A stretch of DNA of 64,000 bases from Streptomyces vinaceus (lineage in GTDB: Bacteria; Actinomycetota; Actinomycetes; Streptomycetales; Streptomycetaceae): NCBI RefSeq assembly GCF_008704935.1, contig NZ_CP023692.1:4144001-4208000 (forward strand), given 5' to 3'. Within the stretch, counting starts at the first letter, position 1. The number at the start of each line of letters is the position of its first letter. Both the position numbers and the translations under genes were made by a program. The notes below the pieces were generated by a model. It searched no databases and was not told the origin of the DNA. It worked only from the letters and a program-made list of their open reading frames with translations. Positions 32,769-41,534 of this stretch are shown piece by piece.

Positions 32769-35240
32769 ATGACGCAGCGGGCAGAGATCGAACCAGGCGG
32801 TCCCGAGCCGGGCAGCGGCGGCGGGCCCGGCGGCGCGGCCATCGACGCGGGGGCCGAGCTGGATCCGGTACACCCGGTCCGGCCGCCCGCGCCCCGGTTC
32901 AAGCCCGGCGGGCTGACCACCGCCGAGGTCGCCGAACGCGTCGCGCGCGGGGCCGTCAACGACGTGCCCGTCCGCAGCAGCCGCTCCACCGCCGACATCG
33001 TCCGCGCCAACGTCTTCACCCGGTTCAACGCCATCATCGGCGTGCTCTGGGTGATCATGCTCATCGTCGCGCCGCTCCAGGACAGCCTGTTCGGCTACGT
33101 GATCATCGCGAACACCGGCATCGGCATCATCCAGGAGATGCGCGCCAAGAAGACCCTGGACGGCCTCGCCGTCATCGGCGAGGCCAAACCCAGCGTCCGC
33201 CGCGACGGCCGGACCGCCGAGATCTCCACCTCCCAGATCGTCCTCGACGACGTCATCGAGCTCGGACCCGGCGACAAGGTCGTCGTCGACGGCACGGTCG
33301 GCGAGGCCGAGGGCCTGGAGATCGACGAGTCCCTGCTCACCGGCGAGGCCGACCCCGTCCTGAAGAAGCCCGGCGACCCCGTCATGTCCGGGTCCTTCGT
33401 CGTCGCCGGCGGCGGCGCGTTCACCGCCACCAAGGTCGGCCGCGAGGCCTACGCCGCCCAGTTGGCCGAAGAGGCCACCCGCTTCACGCTCGTCCACTCC
33501 GAGCTGCGCTCCGGCATCTCCACCATCCTCAAGTACGTCACCTGGATGATGATCCCGACCTCGATCGGCCTGATCATCAGCCAGCTCGTCGTCAAGGACA
33601 ACAACCTCAAGGACGCCATCGCCCGCACGGTCGGCGGCATCGTCCCGATGATCCCCGAGGGCCTGGTCCTGCTGACCTCCGTCGCCTTCGCGATCGGCGT
33701 CATCCGGCTCGGCCGCAAGCAGTGCCTGGTGCAGGAGCTGCCCGCCATCGAGGGCCTCGCCCGCGTCGACGTGGTCTGCCTCGACAAGACCGGCACCCTC
33801 ACCGAGGGCGGCATGGACGTCACCGAGCTCCGCCCGCTCGGCGGCGCGCAGGACACGTACGTCAAGAAGGTGCTCGGCGCGCTCGGCGAATCCGACCCCC
33901 GCCCCAACGCCAGCCTCCAGGCGATCATCGACGCCTATCCGGACAGCGCCGAATGGCGCTGCACCGAGTCCCTGCCCTTCTCCTCCGCCCGCAAGTACAG
34001 CGGCGCCAGCTTCAGCGAGGGCGACGGCGAGAACAGCACCTGGCTGCTCGGCGCCCCCGACGTGCTCCTGGCGCCGGGCGACCCGGCCCTCGACGAGATC
34101 AACGGCCTCAACGAGCAGGGCCTGCGCGTCCTGCTGCTCGCCCGGGCCGCGCGCGAGCTCGACGACGCGGCCGTCGCCGCCGGGGCCAAGCCGACCGCCC
34201 TGATCGTCCTGGAACAGCGGCTGCGCCCCGACGCGGCCGACACCCTGCGCTACTTCGAGGACCAGAAGGTCCACGCGAAGGTCATCTCCGGCGACAACGC
34301 CGTCTCGGTCGGCGCGGTGGCGGGGAAGCTGGGCCTGCCAGGCGCCGAGAACACCGTCGACGCGCGCAAGCTGCCGGCCGACCGGGCCGACATGGCCAAG
34401 GTCCTCGACGAGAACGCCGTCTTCGGGCGGGTCACCCCGCAGCAGAAGCGCGACATGGTCGGCGCGCTGCAGTCCAAGGGCCACACCGTCGCGATGACCG
34501 GCGACGGGGTCAACGACGTCCTGGCCCTCAAGGACGCCGACATCGGCGTGAGCATGGGCTCCGGCTCCGAGGCCACCCGGGCGGTCGCCCAGATCGTCCT
34601 GCTGAACAACAGCTTCTCCACCCTCCCCTCGGTGGTCGCCGAAGGGCGCCGCGTCATCGGCAACATCACCCGGGTCGCCACGCTGTTCCTCACCAAGACC
34701 GTCTACTCGGTGCTCCTGGCGATCCTGGTGGTCTGCTTCCAGGTCGAATACCCCTTCCTGCCGCGGCACCTGACGCTGTTGTCCACGCTCACGATCGGCA
34801 TCCCGGCGTTCTTCCTGGCCCTCGCGCCGAACAAGGAGCGCGCGCGGCCGCACTTCGTGAAACGGGTGATGCGGTACGCGATCCCGGGCGGTGTGATCGC
34901 GGCGGTGGCCACGTTCGTGACGTACCTGGTCGCCCGCCACCACTACACGGGCCCCGAGGCCCTCCAGGCGGAGACGAGCGCGGCGACGCTCACCCTGTTC
35001 CTGACCTCGATGTGGGTCCTGGTCATCATCGCCCGCCCGTACACGTGGTGGCGGGTCGCCCTGGTCGGCGCGATGGGCGGGGCCTTCCTGATCGTCCTGG
35101 TCGTACCCTGGCTGCAGAAGTTCTTCGAGCTGAAGCTGGTGGGCACGCAGCTCCCCTGGACCGCGGTGGGCATCGCCGCGGCGGCCTCGGCCCTGATCGA
35201 GGTCACCTTCCGCTGGGTCAACCGCAGGTTCCCGGCGTAG
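32769..35240 (+). CDS. ctpE: CtpE-like P-type cation ATPase
   Basis: An 823-residue P-type ATPase. Key motifs: TGE-type A-domain loop (LLTGEADPV), PEGL in the M4 helix region, phosphorylation site CLDKTGTLT with Asp339, the KVISGDNAVSVGAVA segment, and the hinge GDGVND at 578-583. The sequence closely follows mycobacterial CtpE (for example VRANVFTRFNAIIGVLW and GRKQCLVQELPAIEGLARVD), which imports calcium, so Ca2+ or a related divalent ion is likely. There is no N-terminal metal-binding CxxC domain. ATG 32769; no strong ribosome binding site, but an inverted repeat is just upstream. Confidence 0.92.
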   Translation: MTQRAEIEPGGPEPGSGGGPGGAAIDAGAELDPVHPVRPPAPRFKPGGLTTAEVAERVARGAVNDVPVRSSRSTADIVRANVFTRFNAIIGVLWVIMLIVAPLQDSLFGYVIIANTGIGIIQEMRAKKTLDGLAVIGEAKPSVRRDGRTAEISTSQIVLDDVIELGPGDKVVVDGTVGEAEGLEIDESLLTGEADPVLKKPGDPVMSGSFVVAGGGAFTATKVGREAYAAQLAEEATRFTLVHSELRSGISTILKYVTWMMIPTSIGLIISQLVVKDNNLKDAIARTVGGIVPMIPEGLVLLTSVAFAIGVIRLGRKQCLVQELPAIEGLARVDVVCLDKTGTLTEGGMDVTELRPLGGAQDTYVKKVLGALGESDPRPNASLQAIIDAYPDSAEWRCTESLPFSSARKYSGASFSEGDGENSTWLLGAPDVLLAPGDPALDEINGLNEQGLRVLLLARAARELDDAAVAAGAKPTALIVLEQRLRPDAADTLRYFEDQKVHAKVISGDNAVSVGAVAGKLGLPGAENTVDARKLPADRADMAKVLDENAVFGRVTPQQKRDMVGALQSKGHTVAMTGDGVNDVLALKDADIGVSMGSGSEATRAVAQIVLLNNSFSTLPSVVAEGRRVIGNITRVATLFLTKTVYSVLLAILVVCFQVEYPFLPRHLTLLSTLTIGIPAFFLALAPNKERARPHFVKRVMRYAIPGGVIAAVATFVTYLVARHHYTGPEALQAETSAATLTLFLTSMWVLVIIARPYTWWRVALVGAMGGAFLIVLVVPWLQKFFELKLVGTQLPWTAVGIAAAASALIEVTFRWVNRRFPA

Positions 35241-35267
35241 GCCGTAACACCGTCGGGGGGTGTCCGG

Positions 35268-35302
35268 CGGATCGGGGCGCGCCCGGGGCGCGCCCCGATC
35301 CG
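35268..35302. terminator. Bidirectional hairpin terminator
   Basis: A perfect 16-bp stem (35268-35283 with 35287-35302) and a 3-nt loop lie between the convergent CtpE-like and sacsin-like genes. Confidence 0.82.
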
Positions 35303-35305
35303 GCC

Positions 35306-38300
35306 TCAGTCGAACCAGCGGTCGCGGGCCAGTTCCGCCGTGCGGGAAGGGTCTTCCAGGAGGGCGGCCACCTCGAAGCGGCGGGGCCACTGGGCGGCCG
35401 CCCAGGCAAGGCCCGCCGCCACGCCCTCCAGGGTGGAGGCGTGCAGGGTGCCGTCCGGGGTGCGGCGCCAGTCGAGTTCCACGCCGCCCGCGATCAGCTC
35501 CTCGTGCTCCAGGTAGGTCTCCGGGGCCGAGGGGCCCAGCAGGATCCGTACGGACTCGGGCACCTCGTGCTCCTCGCCCGGCGTCGTGACCTCCGCCGGG
35601 ACCGTCTCCGAGACGCGGCGCACCTGGAGCAGCTCCGCCAGCTCGGCCGCGCGGGCCGGGGCCACCGGGAGCAGGGGGAGGCCCGCCGTGAGCGGCAGCA
35701 GGTCCGGGGCGTCCGCGATCAGCGCGTCCGCCGCGTCGACCACGACGACCTCGCCGTCCACCACCGCGCGCAGCTCGTCCGGGAGCGTGACCTGCTCGGG
35801 GTCCAGTTCGGCCAGTGCCCCGTACAGGGCGTGCAGCTGACGGTCCGACACCTCCCGGCCCGGGTCGGCGAGCCGGCCCAGGAGCTCGGCGGCGCCACCG
35901 GGTTCGTCCAGCAGCGCCGACACGGTGGTGCGCACACCGAGCGCCCGCAGGACCTGCTCGTCCTCGAAGCCCGTCGCGTCCGCCGGGGTGTAGAGCCCCG
36001 CCAGCAGCGGGTCGCCGCCCGCCGCGCGCAGGCCCGCCGGGCGGCGCCCGTCGAGCACCGGGTGGTCGCGCAGCCACCAGGCGGTGTACGGGCGCACCGA
36101 CTGCGTGGTGCCGTCCGGCAGCAGCACCCGTACGGGCTGGGTCAGCGCGTCGCGCAGCGGCGGCTGCGCGAGCATGGCCAGGGCCTGGGGCCAGCAGTCG
36201 TCGTCGACCAGGTCGAGGTCGCGGACCGCGACGAGCTCCGTGGCCACGGGCGGCAGCGGGGTCTCGGGGAGCTGGTCCAGTACGTCCTCGCACCACACGT
36301 CCACCGCGTCCAGCAGCCCCGCGTCGTCCGGCTCGGCGAAGTCCCCTTCGCGCGGCTCCAGTTCGTCCGGGTCGAGGACGACGTCGGTGGCGCGGACCAG
36401 CTGGAAGACGGCCAGCACCCCGCAGGCGGTCAGCGGCTGCGCGCCCCACCGCTCGGCCAGCTCGCCGTCCACGTACGGGATTTCGTCCTCACGGATCACC
36501 GAGGCCAGCGGGGAGCCCGGCAGCAGCAGCTCGCCCGCGGGGGTGAGCTCCCCGTCCTCGTCCGGCAGGGCCAGGGCGCCCAGCCACGGCTCGTCGCCCG
36601 GCGCCAGATCGGCGTCGCGGACCAGCCGCAGGACCACCTCGGCCAGTTCGTCGGCGTCGAGGGCGTCCTCGTCCCAGATCTCCCCGGCATCGAGGGAGGC
36701 GGCCACCGCGGCCCGCACCTGCGGGGTCGTCAGGACCGCTCGGGGCGTGGCCGGGAGCGCGCCGAGGCGCTCCAGCAGCGGGTGCACGGCGTCCGGGTGC
36801 GCCACCTTCAGCCCCAGCCGGGCCAGGTCCTTCGGGGTGTCGGCATCGGGCAGCAGTACGTGCCGCGGGCCGATCGTGGTCCGTCCGTCGGCCAGCGGCA
36901 CCGGCAGGCCCGAGAGCCGGTCCGGGTCCACCCCGGCCAGGGTGTCGTACAGCCGGTGCCACCACTCCGGGCCGCGCTCGATGCCCGCGATCCGCTCGAT
37001 GGCGTCGCCCAGCGGCAGCCTGCCCACGCCCAGCGTGCGCAGCTCGGGCCGGCGCTCCAGCCCGGCGGGCAGCAGCGTCGGCAGCACCTCGGACAGGACC
37101 CGTACGGTCTCGGCGCCCGCGCCCTCCACCACCTCGGCCTCGAAGGGGCGCAGGGCGGCCCGCTCCTCGGCGTGCTCGGCGTGCTCGGCCGGGGCCGCCG
37201 GGGCGAGGAACGCCGTACGCGGCAGCCGCTCCAGCACCGCCGCGCGCAGCGCCCCGTCCAGCGGGCCCTGGCCGAGCGGCCCGGGTACGAGGTCCACCAG
37301 GGCGGTGCTCACTGGGTCCCAGGAGCCCAGCAGTTCGGCGTACGCGTCGGCCGCCCGCTCCACCAGGAAGTCGGTCAGCGGCCCCGGCGCGGGGTGGCGG
37401 CGGGCGGTGTCCAGCGGCAGCGTCGCGATGAGCAGCGCGGGGATGCCCAGCGGCTCGTCGGTCGGGGTCGGCGCGTGCACCACGCTCGCGGTGGCCGGGC
37501 GTACGGGGGCGCCCTCGGTGTCGACGGGCACGGCCCAGGCCACCGTCCAGACGGGTCGCAGCCGCTCCTCGACAGGGCGGTCGGCGAGCAGCGCCCGCTC
37601 GATGAGGCCGCTGTGGCGGACGGTGCGCCAGCGCCGGGTCTCGCCGCCGGCGCCTCCCGCCGAGTCCTCCACGACCGTGTACGGGCCCTCGTCGCGGCGG
37701 CGCAGGGTACGGGTGCCCTCCTGCGGGGTCTCCACGACGATCTCCGCCAGCCCGGGCAGGGTCAGCAGCAGCGCGTCGTCGATGCCGGCCAGCAGCCGCT
37801 GCACCAGGTCCCCGGCGGAGGCGTCGCGCAGCGGGAGGACGACCACGGTGTCGTAGCCCTCGGGGGCGGTGCCCTCGGCGGGCAGCGGCAGCCGCAGCAG
37901 CGGGACGTGCCCGTCGCGGCGGCGCAGTTCGTCGCCGAGGCCGGGGCTGCCGGTGGCGGCGTCGCGGGCCATCTCGCGGGCCTCGGCGAGGGACCAGCGG
38001 ACGCCGCCGTGGCGCCCGAGCACGGCGGGCTCGTCGGACACCGCGAGGACGGCAGCGAAGCCGACGCCGAAGCGGCCGACGGTGTCGGCGGAGCCGGCCG
38101 GGCCGGCCGTCGTGCCGGGCGGGCCCGCGGGCTCCCGCTTCGCGGAGGCCCGCAGGGTGCTCAGGGATTCCACGCCCGTCGCGTCCAGCGGGGCACCGGT
38201 GTTGGCGACGGCCAGCACCGCGTGCCCGCCCTCGCCGGGGTGCAGGGTGAGCCGCAGCCGGCCGGGCACCCCGGCCCGGGCCGCGGCGTCGGCGGCGTTC

Positions 38301-38479
38301 TGCGCCAGCTCGACGACGAGCCGGTCGCGGTAGCCGCCGAGGGCCAGGTCCTCCTCGGCGTTGGCGTCCTCGCGGAAGCGGGCCGGGCCCGCGCCCCAGG
38401 CGTCGAGCACCCCGCGCCGCAGCCTGGCCGTGCCGAAGGGGTCCGCGCCGCCCTGGGCTGCCGTCACTCGCACGCTCAC
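35306..38479 (-). CDS. Sacsin-like GHKL ATPase-domain protein
   Basis: A 1057-residue protein. The N-terminal ~150 residues form a GHKL (Hsp90/sacsin N-terminal-like) ATPase domain: the N box VVELAQNAADAA (E57, N61), the G1-like AVANTGAPL, and the G2 region DTVGRFGVGFAAVL. The remaining ~900 residues are acidic, Leu/Pro-rich and lack a recognised catalytic motif; repeated PLADGRTTIGP and LLLPGSPLASV blocks suggest tandem repeats of one fold. GTG 38479 is chosen because GGAGGC precedes it. The gene is monocistronic and converges with the CtpE-like gene. Function unknown; it may be a chaperone-like or DNA-associated ATPase. Confidence 0.78.
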   Translation of the reverse strand: MSVRVTAAQGGADPFGTARLRRGVLDAWGAGPARFREDANAEEDLALGGYRDRLVVELAQNAADAAARAGVPGRLRLTLHPGEGGHAVLAVANTGAPLDATGVESLSTLRASAKREPAGPPGTTAGPAGSADTVGRFGVGFAAVLAVSDEPAVLGRHGGVRWSLAEAREMARDAATGSPGLGDELRRRDGHVPLLRLPLPAEGTAPEGYDTVVVLPLRDASAGDLVQRLLAGIDDALLLTLPGLAEIVVETPQEGTRTLRRRDEGPYTVVEDSAGGAGGETRRWRTVRHSGLIERALLADRPVEERLRPVWTVAWAVPVDTEGAPVRPATASVVHAPTPTDEPLGIPALLIATLPLDTARRHPAPGPLTDFLVERAADAYAELLGSWDPVSTALVDLVPGPLGQGPLDGALRAAVLERLPRTAFLAPAAPAEHAEHAEERAALRPFEAEVVEGAGAETVRVLSEVLPTLLPAGLERRPELRTLGVGRLPLGDAIERIAGIERGPEWWHRLYDTLAGVDPDRLSGLPVPLADGRTTIGPRHVLLPDADTPKDLARLGLKVAHPDAVHPLLERLGALPATPRAVLTTPQVRAAVAASLDAGEIWDEDALDADELAEVVLRLVRDADLAPGDEPWLGALALPDEDGELTPAGELLLPGSPLASVIREDEIPYVDGELAERWGAQPLTACGVLAVFQLVRATDVVLDPDELEPREGDFAEPDDAGLLDAVDVWCEDVLDQLPETPLPPVATELVAVRDLDLVDDDCWPQALAMLAQPPLRDALTQPVRVLLPDGTTQSVRPYTAWWLRDHPVLDGRRPAGLRAAGGDPLLAGLYTPADATGFEDEQVLRALGVRTTVSALLDEPGGAAELLGRLADPGREVSDRQLHALYGALAELDPEQVTLPDELRAVVDGEVVVVDAADALIADAPDLLPLTAGLPLLPVAPARAAELAELLQVRRVSETVPAEVTTPGEEHEVPESVRILLGPSAPETYLEHEELIAGGVELDWRRTPDGTLHASTLEGVAAGLAWAAAQWPRRFEVAALLEDPSRTAELARDRWFD

Positions 38480-38601
38480 GCCGCTGCCTCCATGCTGTCC
38501 TGCGCCGTACCGCATTCGCGGGAAATGCCGAATGCCGAGGCCCTGAAGGTATCGCGTGCGGGTGCCGGCGGTCGGAGCGGCCGGGCCCGGTCGCGCCCTT
38601 C

Positions 38602-39228
38602 CTACGCCTGTCCGGTGAGGTGGGCGAAGACGACGACGTTGGAGTCCCAGTGGCGGTCGGCGGTGAGGTTGCCGCCGCAGGTGATCAGGCGCAGCTGGGC
38701 GGAGCCGTGGGTGTCCCCGTAGACCTTGTCCGTGGGGAAGGCGTCCTTCTTGTACGTGTCGACTCCGTCGACGGCGAAGACGGCGGTGGTGCCGTCGGCC
38801 CGGTGGACCTCGATCTTCTCGCCCCTCTTCAGGGTCTTGAGGTCGAAGAAGACGGCCTTCGGGGCCTGCGGGGTGTCCATGTGGCCCACGATGGCGGCCG
38901 CGCCCGCCTCGCCCGGGGTCGGGCCGTCCTTGTACCAGGCGGCGTCGTCCGGCTTGGCGAAGTCCGGCTCCCGCATGACGCCTTGGCCGTCGAGGCCGAC
39001 CGTGTCGAGCGGTGCGTCGACCTTGATGTCGGGGATCTCGATGCGGTCCGGGACGGACGGGGACAGCGCGGACGCCGCCTTCGCGGGCCCGGCCCCGCCG
39101 GAGGCGCTGCTCGCCGACGCCGAGCAGCCCGAGGTGAGGACGGCGGCGAGGGCCGCGGCCCCCGCCAGGGCGGCGGCGCGGCGTGCGCGGCCGCCCCGGC
39201 GGGAAGGGGCGGACCGCTGCTCAGCCAC
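38602..39228 (-). CDS. Class F sortase, lipoprotein form
   Basis: A 208-residue class F sortase. The catalytic triad is visible: His in AAIVGHMDTP, Cys in LITCGG, Arg in TADRHWDSNVVV. Its N-terminus is a lipoprotein signal peptide with lipobox LTSGC rather than the usual uncleaved anchor, so the enzyme would be lipid-tethered outside the membrane. GTG 39228 overlaps the stop of the upstream secreted-protein gene by 8 bp, indicating coupled translation. Substrates are unknown, but the neighbour is the obvious candidate. Confidence 0.88.
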   Translation of the reverse strand: MAEQRSAPSRRGGRARRAAALAGAAALAAVLTSGCSASASSASGGAGPAKAASALSPSVPDRIEIPDIKVDAPLDTVGLDGQGVMREPDFAKPDDAAWYKDGPTPGEAGAAAIVGHMDTPQAPKAVFFDLKTLKRGEKIEVHRADGTTAVFAVDGVDTYKKDAFPTDKVYGDTHGSAQLRLITCGGNLTADRHWDSNVVVFAHLTGQA

Positions 39229-40051
39229 GGGTGTTCGGGGCGTCGGCCGGGCCGGCCGGGGCCGCCGTGCCCGCCGGGGCCCGGCCGGTGTTGACGGAGC
39301 CCTTGGGCTTCTTGTGCTCGCCCGGCTTCAGCGGGGTCACGGGCTTGACGTCGGGCGTGCCGCCACCGCCGCCGCCCGCCTCGGTGGAGAACTTGACGGT
39401 GTCGAACTCCTTGCCGCCCGCGAAGGCGTGCACGCCGTAGTAGCCCGTCTTGACGCCCTTGGCGACGACCGCGGTCCCGGTCCAGGTGCCGTGGCCGTCG
39501 CCCACCAGGTCGACCCGGCCGCCGAAGGCGTCGGAGCTGACGTACGCGCTCTTCACGTCGGCCGCCGTCCTGACCGTGACACCGATCTTGTCGCCGGGGC
39601 GGCCGGAGTCCTTCGACAGCTTCAGGGAGGAGACCGGGGCGGGCGGGGTCACTGCGGCCTTGACGGTCAGCTGCGCGGTGGCCTGGAGCTTCGCGCCGTC
39701 CGGGCCGGCGCCGGTGAGGCTCACGCCGTAGGTGCCGTCCGCGACCGCGGCCGTCTTCGCGGTGCCGGTCCAGGTGCCCTCGCCGGCCGGGCTCAGCCGT
39801 ACGTCCGTCAGGGCCTTGGAGGAGACCGACAGGGCGGTGGAGCCCTTGGGGGCCTTGACGGTGACCTCGACCGCCTCGCCGGGCTTGCCGGAGGCGGCGG
39901 ACAGCGCCAGGGAGGCGGAGCCGTCGCTGCGGTCCGGGCTCTGGCTGGCGGAGGGGGACGGGCTGGTGGCGGCGGCGAACGCGGGGGCGGCGGCGCCGAG
40001 GGCCAGCGTCGAGGTGAGGGCTACGGCCGCGAGGGTGACTGCCTTGCGCAT
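39221..40051 (-). CDS. Secreted Ig-like protein, sortase-F partner
   Basis: A 276-residue exported protein. Signal peptide VTLAAVALTSTLALGAAAPAFAA, then two or more repeats of an Ig/Big-like fold with blocks such as GEGTWTGTAKTAAVADGTYGVSL and GHGTWTGTAVVAKGVKTGYYGV. The tail ends GEHKKPKGSVNTGRAPAG, where KPKGSVNTG is a short motif common in proteins encoded next to class F sortases. There is no hydrophobic helix after it. ATG 40051 follows GGAGGAAT. It overlaps the sortase gene. Confidence 0.82.
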   Translation of the reverse strand: MRKAVTLAAVALTSTLALGAAAPAFAAATSPSPSASQSPDRSDGSASLALSAASGKPGEAVEVTVKAPKGSTALSVSSKALTDVRLSPAGEGTWTGTAKTAAVADGTYGVSLTGAGPDGAKLQATAQLTVKAAVTPPAPVSSLKLSKDSGRPGDKIGVTVRTAADVKSAYVSSDAFGGRVDLVGDGHGTWTGTAVVAKGVKTGYYGVHAFAGGKEFDTVKFSTEAGGGGGGTPDVKPVTPLKPGEHKKPKGSVNTGRAPAGTAAPAGPADAPNTRG

Positions 40052-40274
40052 GGGATTCCTCCTGAACGGGAGGCCGGGCTTCGTTCCCGGCACACCAGAC
40101 ATGAGGGTCATATCGGATGGTTCGGTTGCGGGCCCGCGGAGGGCCCCGCGGCACCCCTGCCAAAGGTCCCTGCGCGTAAAGCCGCAGGCCTCGGACCCGC
40201 CAAGGTGGTTCGTTTACAGGCTCTTTGCCCCGATTTTTGGGACCAAGGTCCCGGGGTCCGGGCGTTCCCGGCAG

Positions 40275-40301
40275 CCCCTGGCGACAAGGAGTCGCCAGGG
40301 G
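40275..40301 (-). terminator. serC terminator
   Basis: A perfect 11-bp stem (40275-40285 with 40291-40301) and 5-nt loop directly follow the serC stop. The ~220 bp from here to the secreted-protein start contains that gene's promoter, but I could not place it confidently. Confidence 0.75.
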
Positions 40302-40327
40302 CCCGTACGGTGCCGTTCAGGCCGTGG

Positions 40328-41449
40328 TCAGAGCTGCTCGATCACGTAGTCGATGCACGCGGTCAGCGCCTGCACGTCCGCCGGGTCGATCGCCGGGAAC
40401 ATCGCGATGCGGAGCTGGTTGCGGCCGAGCTTGCGGTACGGCTCGGTGTCCACGATGCCGTTGGCACGCAGCACCTTGGCGACGGCGGCCGCGTCGATGT
40501 CGTCCGAGAAGTCGATCGTGCCGATGACGGCGGAGCGCTTGTCGGCGTCCACGACGAACGGGCTGGCGTACTTCGACGCCTCCGCCCAGCCGTACAGGTG
40601 GCGCGCGCTGGCCGCGGTACGGCCCGTCGTGAACTCCAGGCCGCCCTGGCCGTTCATCCACTTCAGCTGCTGGTCCAGCAGGAAGAGGGTGGACAGGGCC
40701 GGGGTGTTGTACGTCTGGTTCTTCAGCGAGTTGTCGATCGCCGTCGGCAGCGAGAAGAACTCCGGGATGTGCCGGCTGCCGGAGGCGTGCACGCGCGCCG
40801 CCCGCTCCAGGGCGGCCGGGGAGAACGCCGCAAGCCACAGGCCGCCGTCGGAGGCGAAGGACTTCTGCGGGGCGAAGTAGTAGACGTCGCTCTCGGTGAT
40901 GTCGACGGGCAGACCGCCGGCGCCCGAGGTGGCATCCACCAGGACGAGTGAACCGGCGTCGGCGCCCGCGACGCGCTTGACCGGCGCCGCCACACCCGTC
41001 GAGGTCTCGTTGTGCGTGTACGCGTACACGTCGACGCCCGCCTCGGCCACCGGCTCGGGGTGCGTGCCCGGCTCGGAGGAGATGACGGTCGGCTCGTCCA
41101 GCCACGGCGCCAGCTTCGCGGCCTTGGCGAACTTGGACGAGAACTCGCCGAAGGTCAGGTGCTGGGACTTGCGCTCGATGAGCCCGGCGGTCGCGATGTC
41201 CCAGAAGGCGGTGGAGCCGCCGTTGCCCAGGATCACCTCGTAACCCTCGGGGAGGGAGAACAGGTCCCGGATGCCGTCCCGTACCGAGCCGACCAGGTTC
41301 TTGACCGGGGCCTGGCGGTGGGAGGTTCCGAGCAGGGAGGTACCGGTGGCGGCCAGGGCGTCCAGCGCCTCGGTCCGCACCTTGGAGGGGCCCGCGCCGA
41401 AGCGTCCGTCGGCGGGCTTGATGTCAGCGGGAATCTGGATCTCGGCCAC
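40328..41449 (-). CDS. serC: Phosphoserine aminotransferase
   Basis: A 373-residue, PLP-dependent fold-type I aminotransferase of the actinobacterial SerC branch. The PLP lysine is K196 in YYFAPQKSFASDGG, and the substrate motifs GTSHRQAPVKNLV and VLGNGGSTAFWD are present. It converts 3-phosphohydroxypyruvate to phosphoserine in serine biosynthesis. GTG 41449 is the natural start. It diverges from the FAD/Fe-S oxidoreductase gene. Confidence 0.94.
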   Translation of the reverse strand: MAEIQIPADIKPADGRFGAGPSKVRTEALDALAATGTSLLGTSHRQAPVKNLVGSVRDGIRDLFSLPEGYEVILGNGGSTAFWDIATAGLIERKSQHLTFGEFSSKFAKAAKLAPWLDEPTVISSEPGTHPEPVAEAGVDVYAYTHNETSTGVAAPVKRVAGADAGSLVLVDATSGAGGLPVDITESDVYYFAPQKSFASDGGLWLAAFSPAALERAARVHASGSRHIPEFFSLPTAIDNSLKNQTYNTPALSTLFLLDQQLKWMNGQGGLEFTTGRTAASARHLYGWAEASKYASPFVVDADKRSAVIGTIDFSDDIDAAAVAKVLRANGIVDTEPYRKLGRNQLRIAMFPAIDPADVQALTACIDYVIEQL

Positions 41450-41534
41450 GAGCGGAGCGTATCGGGTCCCGGTCCACCCCTCGGAGGCGCGTCCACCGGA
41501 TGAGACGGGCCCGGCCGGTGGCAGGGTGGGACCC

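Noticed and set aside
32765..38722. A 1985-codon open frame on the plus strand, and similar long frames elsewhere
   Set aside because: They are shadows of real genes on the other strand or in other frames: translation is Arg/Gly/Pro-rich and no family motif appears.
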